NCBI GenBank assembly: GCA_905198575.1
Contig: CAJKDC010000003.1
Coordinates: 1-64,000, forward strand
DNA length: 64,000 nt
Source of the DNA: an uncultured Bacteroides sp.
GTDB taxonomy: Bacteria; Bacteroidota; Bacteroidia; Bacteroidales; Bacteroidaceae
Direction: 5' to 3'
In this document: piece by piece, positions 9,552-18,200 of the stretch
Position numbering within the stretch: position 1 is the first letter of the stretch
Layout of the letters: every line of letters begins with the position of its first letter
Program-made: the position numbers and the translations under genes
The notes under the pieces: generated by a model
Seen by the model: the letters and a program-made list of their open reading frames with translations, nothing else
Told to the model about the DNA's origin: nothing
Databases searched by the model: none

Positions 9552-10640
9552 TTATTTAAGATGATTCAAAGCATACCAATAAGCTCCGAGTGAGATAGCC
9601 TTACTAGCTCCCAGTTTTGACAGGGCAACCCCCATACGTGGATAAGGATCGTAAGGTACCTGCAAATCCGTTCCCGGGACTTTTACACTATAGGATGTAT
9701 CGGTAAGGAAACCAACCAGCTCTTCCGGATTCTCCAGATTGAAAGCTTTCATCTGCAAACGAGGGAAACGACGGCCATCCATCATTCCAGTCTGAGCATT
9801 CAGCTCTTTCATCAAAGCAGGAAGAATATACTTGGCAGCTCCAACTACACCTCCACCTATTACAACCAGTCCGTCAATCATGGTGATTGCTGCTGCAATT
9901 GTGTCACCAGCCATCTCTCCCAATTCTTCGAAAGACTTGATAGCAGCCTGGGCATCTCCACGTCTTTTGCCTTCAGCAATGTCAAATATATCTTTGGGAG
10001 TAAGTTGAGTAGTATCGCCAGACAATTGTGCATATACTCTGCAGACTGCACGGATGCTGACACTTTCTTCTACAATATACTCGGGATATTTTTTGTTGCG
10101 CAGGCACCAAAGAGAACCACCAGACTGATTATCACCGTACAATAATTCTCCGTTTATAACTACGCCACCGCCAAATCCGGTTCCCAAAGTGATACCTATC
10201 AAATTCTGATAGCGCTTGGTACTGCCTGCTTTTTCCAAACGGTGATTTATTTCAGGAAGCATTCCGGCAAGCGCTTCGCCATAAGCAAACAAGGCACCGT
10301 CGTTGTTAATAAATACCGGTATTCCAAAGTTTGCCTCCAAGAACGGACCTAAAGCAACACCTCCTCTAAATGACGGAAAATTGGGAAGGTCACCGATTAT
10401 TCCTGCCCTATAATCAGCAGGACCGGGAAAAGCAAAACTGATAGCTACCGGCTTCTGAGATAACTGGCTCTCTACTTCACGGAAACCTTTTACCAAAGTA
10501 GCCAGACATGCCTCCAAATCGTGAGAAGCTGTAGGATAATGAACAGGAGTTACAATTTCCTCACCTCCACAAATAGCAGAGAACACCAAATTGGTGCCCC
10601 CCGCATCTAACGTCATAACTATACGATGATCGTCTTTCAT
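9552..10640 (-). CDS. ROK family hexokinase, probable manno- or glucokinase
   Basis: A 362-residue cytoplasmic sugar kinase of the ROK family. Phosphate-binding DAGGTN is at residues 12-17, the INND motif at 111-114 carries the catalytic base D114, and GTGFGGG at 153-159 closes the sugar site. The usual ROK zinc motif CxCGxxGC is absent: the corresponding stretch, about residues 174-190, keeps only one Cys. The protein is longer than typical 300-residue ROK kinases, with an insertion around 125-145. The neighbouring mannosidase and phosphomannose isomerase make mannose the likeliest substrate, giving mannose-6-phosphate. It lies 26 bases after the isomerase gene. Confidence 0.85.
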   Translation of the reverse strand: MKDDHRIVMTLDAGGTNLVFSAICGGEEIVTPVHYPTASHDLEACLATLVKGFREVESQLSQKPVAISFAFPGPADYRAGIIGDLPNFPSFRGGVALGPFLEANFGIPVFINNDGALFAYGEALAGMLPEINHRLEKAGSTKRYQNLIGITLGTGFGGGVVINGELLYGDNQSGGSLWCLRNKKYPEYIVEESVSIRAVCRVYAQLSGDTTQLTPKDIFDIAEGKRRGDAQAAIKSFEELGEMAGDTIAAAITMIDGLVVIGGGVVGAAKYILPALMKELNAQTGMMDGRRFPRLQMKAFNLENPEELVGFLTDTSYSVKVPGTDLQVPYDPYPRMGVALSKLGASKAISLGAYWYALNHLK

Positions 10641-10666
10641 ATTATTAAAATAAAGTTGTAAACAAA

Positions 10667-12424
10667 TTATGATCTAAAACGTACATACGCCTTGATAGTA
10701 CCGCACTGCTGTCCTTCCGATTTTCCATAAGGACGAATTGTATACTCTCCTACGGAAGCTGGAATAATGAAGGTTTCGGCATAATGTACCACAAATGGTT
10801 CGAAAGCTCCAGTAGGACTCTCTACTACGGTCTCTTCTCCTTCAACCAAGTTGAATACATTTACACCACCATTGGTATTGTGTGATACTGTACCAGTAAA
10901 CCAGTGACGACGGGTTTCGATGAATTCATTTTCGTGCAAACCTGTACGTTCTTCTCTCCAACCATCTCCCTGTGCTACCTGTTCAACGTGATTTACCAGA
11001 TATTTACGGGCAAAATCTGTCTGACGTTCCCACTGAATAACTTTTGAGCCGTGACCAATATTGATAGGACGTGGCAGACCATCCAAACCAAAACGACCCC
11101 AATCCCACAATTTAAAGGTAAAAATGCTAGGTGTAGAGCTGATTTCGAGAACCATTGCACCGGCTCCTGAACAGTGGATAGTACCACCAGGAATCAAATA
11201 ATGGTCGTGCTTCTTAGCAGGCCAACGGTTTACATATTTTTCTGCATCAAAAGGCTTTCCGGTTTCCTGTGATTCATTCAGCGCATCAATCATTTCTTTA
11301 GAGTTTACATCGGTCTTCAAGCCCAAGTAAACAGTTGCCCCTTCTTCTGCATCCAACAGATAATAACTTTCATCCTGAGTATAATAAATACCGAATGTAT
11401 CACGAATATACTGAGTGGTAGGATGTACCTGCAAGCTCAAGTTTCCACCTCCAATTGTATCGAGGAAGTCGAAACGAATCGGGAAATCCTGTCCAAAGCG
11501 AGCTTCAACCGGTCCTCCCAACAAATCGCATGTTTTGAAGAATACAAGGTTGTTAGAAGGCATTTCGAATAATACATCCTGTACCTTGAAATAAAGGCTG
11601 TTTTCTTCGGGTACACAATCGAAGCACCATCCATAATTATCTACAGAACTGTCCAAGTCGCACACATCCTTCATCCAATGTCCACCCCATGGTGCCGGGT
11701 CGAAGAAAGGAACCACACGGAATGGCTGATGGGCAGTCTTTTCAAGTCCTTTTCGGAGCGTATCTCCTGTAATCATCTTAGGCTGACCGGCAAGCGTTGT
11801 ATCCAACCACAATGCAGCTACCGGCAAAAGCTGTTTTTTCAGTTTGTCGCATACATTCCAGTCAACAAAATAGCCTCTTTTATAGTGATAAGATGGAGCC
11901 TCAGCGTAGTTATCAACACCTAATCCACAAACTTCGTGTTTACGAGAGCGCATCTGAATTTCCCAACGGGGCATATCTGCATAAATCAACAAATCAGCGT
12001 CTGGAGCTACAACAGCTGCACCATGACCGTAAACAAGGACAACTCCAGAAAGACCGGCTAATTCATTGCGAAGATTCTGAAGTTTCTGGACATCCAGAAA
12101 ATCGGCCATAGAGAAATTGGCTCTGAAACCAAACAGACGGTCATCAGTAATATATGGGTATGTCATCTGCTTTACTTCATCCACTGTTTTAAAGATAGCA
12201 GATGTGTTAAAAGCATGGTCTACATTCAAAGCCTTCAGTTCGCTCCAAAGTTCTTCATGATGTACTCCCTGATAACATTCTACGACAATCACGCAACAAG
12301 TTTTTCCCGCTGCAGCAGTTGAACGATTGTTGATTTCCTGACGGATAGCATCCCATCCCTGCCAAATGTTACCTTCGACCAAGGTAGCCGGCTGTTTGTC
12401 ATAATTGCTTTTTCTCATATACAT
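10667..12424 (-). CDS. Long class I phosphomannose isomerase with kinase-like N-terminal domain
   Basis: A 585-residue protein, almost twice the size of an ordinary phosphomannose isomerase. Residues about 235-585 form a cupin-type class I isomerase converting mannose-6-phosphate and fructose-6-phosphate. All four expected metal ligands are visible: Q332 and H334 (QVHP), E352 and H417 (GGTIHCSG). Residues 1-230 are not part of known isomerases. A segment at 43-58 (VIVVECYQG) sits where a P-loop would be, and 127-158 (VVLVYGHGA ... DLLIYADMP) resembles the core of P-loop nucleoside or sugar kinases, but no GxxGxGK[ST] exists. I infer a degenerate kinase domain of unknown role. A start at residue 3 is also possible. 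Second gene of the mannose operon. Confidence 0.82.
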   Translation of the reverse strand: MYMRKSNYDKQPATLVEGNIWQGWDAIRQEINNRSTAAAGKTCCVIVVECYQGVHHEELWSELKALNVDHAFNTSAIFKTVDEVKQMTYPYITDDRLFGFRANFSMADFLDVQKLQNLRNELAGLSGVVLVYGHGAAVVAPDADLLIYADMPRWEIQMRSRKHEVCGLGVDNYAEAPSYHYKRGYFVDWNVCDKLKKQLLPVAALWLDTTLAGQPKMITGDTLRKGLEKTAHQPFRVVPFFDPAPWGGHWMKDVCDLDSSVDNYGWCFDCVPEENSLYFKVQDVLFEMPSNNLVFFKTCDLLGGPVEARFGQDFPIRFDFLDTIGGGNLSLQVHPTTQYIRDTFGIYYTQDESYYLLDAEEGATVYLGLKTDVNSKEMIDALNESQETGKPFDAEKYVNRWPAKKHDHYLIPGGTIHCSGAGAMVLEISSTPSIFTFKLWDWGRFGLDGLPRPINIGHGSKVIQWERQTDFARKYLVNHVEQVAQGDGWREERTGLHENEFIETRRHWFTGTVSHNTNGGVNVFNLVEGEETVVESPTGAFEPFVVHYAETFIIPASVGEYTIRPYGKSEGQQCGTIKAYVRFRS

Positions 12425-12440
12425 TATTTTTTCAGATTCT

Positions 12441-13748
12441 TTATTTGTTTTCTTTTACCCAATCATTAAACATAGCAATAGATTTTGCCAATACTCCTGC
12501 AGAGCCTTTAAAATGTCCGGAACCACTGGGGACGTCTCCCATTCCGTACCATTCATAAAATCCCTTATTTTTTATCACACGGTCTATCATTGGTCTTACC
12601 TCTGCATATGCTTCTTCTACAAAGCCGTTGGCTATGAGCTGCTGAATCATACGACCGCCAAACCAAGTCCAGTCACCACCGTTCTGATATACGTAGGGTT
12701 TTGCCATCCCTCCCGTAAAGAAATTATCAGGATAAGGTGGATAAAGTGTCAACCCGATACTTGGCATTCCAGACAAGCGGACATTTTCCAGCATCTGAGC
12801 ATTTACTGCCGCAATTTCTTCTTTGGTTAATAATCCAGCTTCAATAGCAACAGCAGTTCCACCGTGATAATGAACCTTATTTTCATCAAAATCACCTAAA
12901 TCCGGAGCCTTATCCAAATACAAATGAGGAATAAACTTTTGCTGCTTTGCATCCCATAAATGTTCACGGACATTACGGGCTATACCCTGACGTATATCAC
13001 TCCACTTTTTCAATAAAGCGGTATCGTCCGTCATTTCTGCCATATAATCCAAAGCGATGATAAACATAGCATTGTCGTATACATCAACAGCAAGATATGA
13101 ATTTTCGTTCATGTCACAACCAAAATCATCATTAGGCTGTACATCACCCCAGTCAGCTGTCATTGCACCATACAACAAGCCATATTTTTCACTGTAACGC
13201 TCACGCATCAGATAGTCTACCATATCATCCATGCGTTCCAATACAGTACGTCCGGCTACCTCTTCCTGTAAGATTGAAGTATCACCCGTCTTTTTAATAT
13301 ATTTACCGACAATTTGTATTAATGATGTTTCCTGGTCCGTTTCAACTGTATTCTTGAAGCCAACATGCTCAGGAGCAGCCTCCGAATAATAAGGAGTATT
13401 ATCATTCCATGTAAAGTCGGGCTTCAAAACATATCCGTCAATCATTTCATCATTGGGTTGTTGTAAAGCAAAGAACAGTAAAATCGCGTTTTTCAAATCC
13501 TGATGGTTTACTTCTTCGCAAGCTGTTTCAATAAATGTGTTCATATCACGGGCCCATATTTGTGAGTAACCACTTCCCGCGTTCAAGCCCTGACGGATAA
13601 CAGAACGTGCCATACTGTCGACAGTTACCAACGTTTTGTCTTCCTGAATTTTTTTCACTAAATCGCCATGAGGAGAATTAGAGCAAGCAGCAAATAATCC
13701 CCCCAAAAACATTGCTGCAAAAAAATTTATTTTCTTCATAGAATGCAT
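12441..13748 (-). CDS. Six-hairpin glycosidase-like lipoprotein (amylo-alpha-1,6-glucosidase/GH63-like)
   Basis: A 435-residue lipoprotein (lipobox LFAAC, Cys22) with the pattern of an (alpha/alpha)6-barrel glycosidase. Key segments are GSGYSQIWARDMNTFIE near residue 56, ETDQETSLIQ near 135, TADWGDVQPND near 190 and NGGDWTWFGGRM near 370. The repeated acidic-aromatic motifs fit the trehalase/GH63/amylo-alpha-1,6-glucosidase group. I do not see GH125 or GH76 signatures, although either would suit the locus. The substrate is unknown; first position in a mannose operon suggests a mannose- or glucose-capped glycan. Met1 or Met4 may be the start. The gene diverges from the araC-type regulator. Confidence 0.7.
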   Translation of the reverse strand: MHSMKKINFFAAMFLGGLFAACSNSPHGDLVKKIQEDKTLVTVDSMARSVIRQGLNAGSGYSQIWARDMNTFIETACEEVNHQDLKNAILLFFALQQPNDEMIDGYVLKPDFTWNDNTPYYSEAAPEHVGFKNTVETDQETSLIQIVGKYIKKTGDTSILQEEVAGRTVLERMDDMVDYLMRERYSEKYGLLYGAMTADWGDVQPNDDFGCDMNENSYLAVDVYDNAMFIIALDYMAEMTDDTALLKKWSDIRQGIARNVREHLWDAKQQKFIPHLYLDKAPDLGDFDENKVHYHGGTAVAIEAGLLTKEEIAAVNAQMLENVRLSGMPSIGLTLYPPYPDNFFTGGMAKPYVYQNGGDWTWFGGRMIQQLIANGFVEEAYAEVRPMIDRVIKNKGFYEWYGMGDVPSGSGHFKGSAGVLAKSIAMFNDWVKENK

Positions 13749-13847
13749 ATTATATTAGACTTTTCTTTTTGGCAAAATTAGTGAGGATATATGATTTTTT
13801 ATATTACTTTTGTGACGAAACACTTATACTTTCTTACTATCTGCATT
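13749..13847. promoter_or_regulatory. Divergent promoter region of the mannose locus
   Basis: This 99-base region carries a minus-strand -7 box TAATTTTG at 13773-13780 for the five-gene operon and a plus-strand box TACTTTTG at 13805-13812 for the regulator. The plus box lies downstream of the ATG at 13791, so the regulator should start at 13848. TGCATATTAT at 13744-13753 matches 9 of 10 bases of the right arm (TGCATATAAT) of the inverted repeat at 14823-14869, and AGGATATATG at 13784-13793 matches its left arm with one base missing. Confidence 0.5.
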
Positions 13848-14783
13848 ATGCTAAAAATTAAAGAAGGATTCAGAGGGGAGCGGTTAATTTCCCTGCCAGA
13901 CGATATTTTGTCTGCCTATTCTAAAGATCCGCTGATAAAAAACCTGTATATCCGCAAAATAGGTTTCTTTCCGCACGTCAAATACCATTATATTCAAAAA
14001 GAAAACGGAACCGACTATGCAATGCTGATTTACTGCACGGACGGTAAAGGATGGTATAAGATTAACGATAAGACTTACACCGTACTTGCCAACAATTATA
14101 TTATTATTCCTCCCAATACGCCTTATTCTTTTGGAGCAGATGAAGAAGATCCTTGGAGTATCTACTTTATTCACTTCAAAGGAAGTCTATGCGAGCATTT
14201 TTTACCCAAGTATCCCAATCCCCAGCCGATAATACCTAATGAATATTCTCGGCTACAGGACCGTTTTGATCTTTTCGAAGAAATTTACCAATGTTTTTCG
14301 ATGGGATATATCAAGGAATATATGATATATGCCTCACTGAATCTTTATCGGTTTCTTTCTTCATTCATCTATCTGGAACCTTTCCGCCATATTAATGTAA
14401 TCGGAAGAAAAGAAAGTTCTTTTTCGACAAAAGTCATCCACTATATGCAAGAGAATATCCAACACAATATCACGCTGGAAGAATTTGCAAACAACTTCAA
14501 GTATTCTCCCTCGCATTTCTCTACGCTTTTTCAAAAAGAAACAGGAGTTTCACCTATCAACTACTTCATACGTCTGAAGATTCAGAAAGCCTGTCAATAC
14601 ATTGAACTTACAGATATGAGAATCAGTGAGATATCTGTACAACTTGGTTTTGAAGAACCGGCATACTTCTCCAGGCTATTTTCAAAAATAATGGGAGTAT
14701 CTCCATCTGTTTATCGCAAAAAGGAATCCATAAGAAAACCGGAAATACTTTCTAGCGAAAGTACGGAAACTGAAAAAGAGTAA
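13848..14783 (+). CDS. AraC family transcriptional regulator of the mannose locus
   Basis: A 311-residue cytoplasmic regulator. Residues about 35-115 form an AraC-type cupin sensor (IIIPPNTPYSFG marks its turn). Residues 190-295 hold the paired helix-turn-helix domain, with LEEFANNFKYSPSHFSTLFQ and the conserved GFEEPAYFSRLFSKIMGVSPSVYR end. The short C-terminal tail is rich in Ser and Glu. The gene lies between the divergent mannose operon and the large GH92 gene, and very likely activates both in response to a sugar; the ligand, perhaps mannose or a mannobiose, is inferred. An upstream start at 13791 is excluded by the -7 box at 13805-13812. Confidence 0.9.
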   Translation: MLKIKEGFRGERLISLPDDILSAYSKDPLIKNLYIRKIGFFPHVKYHYIQKENGTDYAMLIYCTDGKGWYKINDKTYTVLANNYIIIPPNTPYSFGADEEDPWSIYFIHFKGSLCEHFLPKYPNPQPIIPNEYSRLQDRFDLFEEIYQCFSMGYIKEYMIYASLNLYRFLSSFIYLEPFRHINVIGRKESSFSTKVIHYMQENIQHNITLEEFANNFKYSPSHFSTLFQKETGVSPINYFIRLKIQKACQYIELTDMRISEISVQLGFEEPAYFSRLFSKIMGVSPSVYRKKESIRKPEILSSESTETEKE

Positions 14784-14822
14784 TATACAAGAAGATAATA
14801 CAAGCAGTTCGAAAAAAAGTCT

Positions 14823-14869
14823 TATAAGGATTATATGCAAAAACGCTTTCTTTGCATATAATCCTTATA
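14823..14869. repeat. 19-bp perfect inverted repeat before the large GH92 gene
   Basis: TATAAGGATTATATGCAAA at 14823-14841 pairs perfectly with TTTGCATATAATCCTTATA at 14851-14869, around the 9-nt loop AACGCTTTC. The right arm ends four bases before the ATG at 14874. As RNA it would form a very stable hairpin against the ribosome-binding region; as DNA it is a symmetric operator candidate. It could also terminate regulator transcription, although no clean T run follows. Confidence 0.75.
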
Positions 14870-14873
14870 TTTT

Positions 14874-17800
14874 ATGAAGAAACATCTCATTACAGCTTTT
14901 ACTTTTGCATCATTGACTTTTGCACAATATGCAAACGGACAAATATGGAGTATCGGGAAAAACGATAACCAAACAACTGAGTTTGCATTGGGTCCCGATA
15001 AATATAAAGACTTTCTGGCGCATGACTTCGGCTATGAAGACCGCTATTTTTTAATTGGTTACTCTAACGAAAAAACAGATTTCCCTTACGTTATTCCAGG
15101 ACCATCTGACGGTTGGGGAGGTACAGGAGGTACTTCTGGATGGCGTACGCATGAAACTACCATACTTTTCGGCCTTGAAGATGCACCTCTTTCTGATAAT
15201 TGGAAGCTTGTGATTGATATAGCAGAAAATGCTGTAAAGCAACCTCCATTATTGAAAGTGAGTGTTAATGGACATGACTGGAAATTCCAAATGCCAGCCG
15301 GTCAAAACGAAAATGCCATTACCGGAGATTTGACTGGAAGCAAAGAACATATTTTAGAAATTCCACTCAACTCCTCGCATTTAAAACAAGGTGGCAATGA
15401 AATCCGTTTATCTGTTTTGCAAGGGTCATGGATTCTGTTTGATCAGGTTTACCTGGACGGACCTGCTGGTACTAAAGTCACTCAACCGAAAAAAGCTTTT
15501 ATCCGCAATGTATCGGCAGCAAACTACGAAACCATGGTGAATGGAGAGCGTTTCCAACCTTTACTAGTTGATGTTGAAGAACTGGAGAAGAACCCGGAAA
15601 TATCCGTTGAGTTAGACGGGAAAAATATCTTCACCCAGAAAATAGATACCGCACGCTATATCTTTGAAGTCTCGATGCCTGCAGTAAAACAAGCTTGTAC
15701 AAGTAAATATTGCATTAAAGTAAACGGACAGACGGTTGAAAATGGAACGGTATCACGCTCTGCACAAACTCTGCAAACACCAGCTGACTATGTAGACACC
15801 CGTATCGGCACAGGACACTCAAGATGGATGATAGCTCCTGGTCCTTGGATGCCCTTCAGTATGGTCAAGCTTAGTCCCGATAATCAAAACATGGGATGGC
15901 AAGCTGGTTATCAACCTACCTTCGAAAGCATAGGATGCTTCAGTCATCTGCACGAATGGACGCTGGGAGGATTAGGTATGATGCCGACAAACGGTAAACT
16001 GATTATTCAGGAAGGAGACGAAATGAATCCTGATTCTGGATACAGATCGCATATCCAGAAAAAAAATGAAAAAGCTGAAATCGGATACTATTCTATTTTA
16101 CTGGATGATTATAATATCAAAGCAGAGTTGACCTCTACTACACGATGCGGATTTCAGAAATATACCTTCCCGGAAAACAGCAAGAACTCTAGGGTACTGG
16201 TAGATTTACATATCCCAACCGAATATGATTATGAACTGAAATCTATCGAAGTAAAACAAGTATCTCCTTATCGCATCGAAGGTAAAAGTCACCAGTACTC
16301 CAAAGAGGTATGGAGTAACGATGCAGAACAGGATTACACGGTTCACTTCGTTCTGGAATTTGACCAGCCTATTCAAGCCATGGGCGGATGGATGGATAAT
16401 CTGATTTATCCAACTACTCACCTCAAAGGTAAACAATTGAAAGATGCAGGCGTATATTTACAGTTTGATACAAAAAACAATCAGGTAGTACAGGTTCGTT
16501 CCGGCATATCTCTGGTTAGTGTAGAAAATGCAGCCTTGAATCTGAAAGAAGAAATAGAAGAACCTTTCGGATGGGATTTTGAAAAAATACGCAGTTTCCA
16601 TAAGCAGACTTGGAACGAATTGTTTGGAAGAGTAGAAATAGAATCTAACGACCGACAGGAAAAAATCCGTTTCTACAATAACATGTATCGTGCATTATGC
16701 AGCCGAAACATTTGGAGTGACGTAAACGGGGAATGGATTGGAACAGATCATAAAGTGCATAAGATGGCCAATAAGGAGGATGTCGCACTGGGATGTGATG
16801 CCTTTTGGAATACCTTCTGGAACTTAAATCAGTTCTGGAATCTGGTAACTCCCGAATGGACAAGCCGATGGGTAAAATCCCAATTAGCCATGTACGACGC
16901 CAACGGATGGCTGGCTAAAGGCCCGGCAGGAATGAACTACATCCCGGTAATGGTAGCCGAGCATGAAATCCCACTGATAGTAGCAGCTTATCAAATGGGG
17001 ATACGCGACTTTGATACGCATAAGGCACTGGAAGCTATGCTGAAAATGCAGCAAACTCCTTCGCAGAAAGTGCACAGAGGATATGCCGGAAACAGAGATT
17101 TGAATGCTTATCTGCAATACAAATATGTGCCATCCGATTTAGGACGATTCTCAAACTCTTTGGAATATTCTTTTGATGACTGGACTGTAGGACAATATGC
17201 CAAAGCACTTGGAAAGAACGATATTTATAATCAGTTCAACGAACGCGGCTACTGGTGGAAAAATACCATCGAGCCTACAGAAGGATTTGCAACCCTGAAG
17301 AACAGCAAGGGAGAATGGGAAAAAGATTTCGACCCGTTCCGCTCCGGTGCCAACCAACATTACGTTGAAGGAAATGCCTGGCAGCTGACTTATTTTGTCC
17401 CTCAGGATGTAAATGCTCTGGCAAAAGCAATTGGTAAAAAGCGGTTTATTGACCGTCTGGAATGGGGATTCGAAGCCAGCGAGCCTTGGAGATACAATGC
17501 ACCCAACGACCAATACTGGGATTTCCCTGTAGTGCAGGGTAACCAGCAATCTATGCATTTTGCATTTTTGTTCAACTGGGTAGGAAAACCTTGGCTGACC
17601 CAGAAGTGGAGCCGATCTATCATCGACCGCTATTATGGATATGGAATAGCCAATGCTTACCTGGGCGATGAAGATCAAGGACAAATGAGTGCATGGTTTA
17701 TTATGGCTGCCTTAGGCCTGTTCCAGACAGACGGTGGATGCAGTACTGAACCAGTATACGAAATAGCTAGTCCAATTTTTGAAAAAGTAACCATTCATTT

Positions 17801-18002
17801 GGACGAAAAATATGGACGTGGAAAGGCATTTACCATCGAAGCTGAAAATGTATCGCGCCATAACAAGTATGTACAGTCGGCTGTATTGAATGGCAAACCT
17901 CTTACTTCTTTCAAATTTCCGGCCAAAGAATTGCTGAAAGGAGGAAAACTTATTCTGAAAATGGGAAACAAACCCAACAAGAATTGGGGAAAAACATTCT
18001 AA
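14874..18002 (+). CDS. Large GH92 exo-alpha-mannosidase with N-terminal beta-sandwich modules
   Basis: A 1042-residue exported enzyme with signal peptide MKKHLITAFTFASLTFAQYANGQ. Residues about 23-200 resemble the C-terminal CBM-like module of PL4 rhamnogalacturonan lyases (IWSIGKNDNQTTEF, then FLIGYSNEKTDFPYVIPGPSDGW in two parts). Residues 205-300 look like another short beta domain. The GH92 catalytic region starts near 303 (DYVDTRIGTGHSRW), with LGGLGMMPTNGK near 364, EGNAWQ (E832, probable acid) and DEDQGQ at 932-937. It lacks a lipobox, so it is probably periplasmic, unlike the shorter GH92 at 7.2-9.5 kb. It probably shares the AraC-type control. Substrate linkage is unknown. Confidence 0.9.
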   Translation: MKKHLITAFTFASLTFAQYANGQIWSIGKNDNQTTEFALGPDKYKDFLAHDFGYEDRYFLIGYSNEKTDFPYVIPGPSDGWGGTGGTSGWRTHETTILFGLEDAPLSDNWKLVIDIAENAVKQPPLLKVSVNGHDWKFQMPAGQNENAITGDLTGSKEHILEIPLNSSHLKQGGNEIRLSVLQGSWILFDQVYLDGPAGTKVTQPKKAFIRNVSAANYETMVNGERFQPLLVDVEELEKNPEISVELDGKNIFTQKIDTARYIFEVSMPAVKQACTSKYCIKVNGQTVENGTVSRSAQTLQTPADYVDTRIGTGHSRWMIAPGPWMPFSMVKLSPDNQNMGWQAGYQPTFESIGCFSHLHEWTLGGLGMMPTNGKLIIQEGDEMNPDSGYRSHIQKKNEKAEIGYYSILLDDYNIKAELTSTTRCGFQKYTFPENSKNSRVLVDLHIPTEYDYELKSIEVKQVSPYRIEGKSHQYSKEVWSNDAEQDYTVHFVLEFDQPIQAMGGWMDNLIYPTTHLKGKQLKDAGVYLQFDTKNNQVVQVRSGISLVSVENAALNLKEEIEEPFGWDFEKIRSFHKQTWNELFGRVEIESNDRQEKIRFYNNMYRALCSRNIWSDVNGEWIGTDHKVHKMANKEDVALGCDAFWNTFWNLNQFWNLVTPEWTSRWVKSQLAMYDANGWLAKGPAGMNYIPVMVAEHEIPLIVAAYQMGIRDFDTHKALEAMLKMQQTPSQKVHRGYAGNRDLNAYLQYKYVPSDLGRFSNSLEYSFDDWTVGQYAKALGKNDIYNQFNERGYWWKNTIEPTEGFATLKNSKGEWEKDFDPFRSGANQHYVEGNAWQLTYFVPQDVNALAKAIGKKRFIDRLEWGFEASEPWRYNAPNDQYWDFPVVQGNQQSMHFAFLFNWVGKPWLTQKWSRSIIDRYYGYGIANAYLGDEDQGQMSAWFIMAALGLFQTDGGCSTEPVYEIASPIFEKVTIHLDEKYGRGKAFTIEAENVSRHNKYVQSAVLNGKPLTSFKFPAKELLKGGKLILKMGNKPNKNWGKTF

Positions 18003-18032
18003 CATAACATTGCTATAACTTTCTTAAAACAA

Positions 18033-18080
18033 CGGAGCAGTAAAAGAGTAAATTCTCGCTTACTGTTCCGCTTTTATTTT
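18033..18080 (+). terminator. Intrinsic terminator after the large GH92 gene
   Basis: CGGAGCAGTAA at 18033-18043 pairs with TTACTGTTCCG at 18060-18070 (one G-U wobble), with further AGAG/TCTC pairing inside the loop, followed by CTTTTATTTT at 18071-18080. Confidence 0.85.
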
Positions 18081-18147
18081 CACTACGATAATAATCATAC
18101 ACTAAAGAAAAGCGATGCCGCATTCATTATAAGTTCAATATTTTTGC

Positions 18148-18155
18148 TATTTTTG
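18148..18155 (+). promoter_or_regulatory. -7 box for metF
   Basis: TATTTTTG matches TAnnTTTG, 46 bases before the metF ATG at 18201. No -33 element at the usual spacing is evident. Confidence 0.45.
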
Positions 18156-18200
18156 TCCAGTTATGTAAATTAGCCGATTTGGACACAAGTAAGAAAATAA

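Noticed and set aside
12441..13748. GH125 or GH76 mannosidase
   Set aside because: It would suit the locus, but I do not see the signature segments of those families; the motifs fit the trehalase/GH63-like group better.
18003..18200. SAM riboswitch before metF
   Set aside because: The only strong structure is the GH92 terminator at 18033-18080, and no riboswitch-like multi-helix fold was found.
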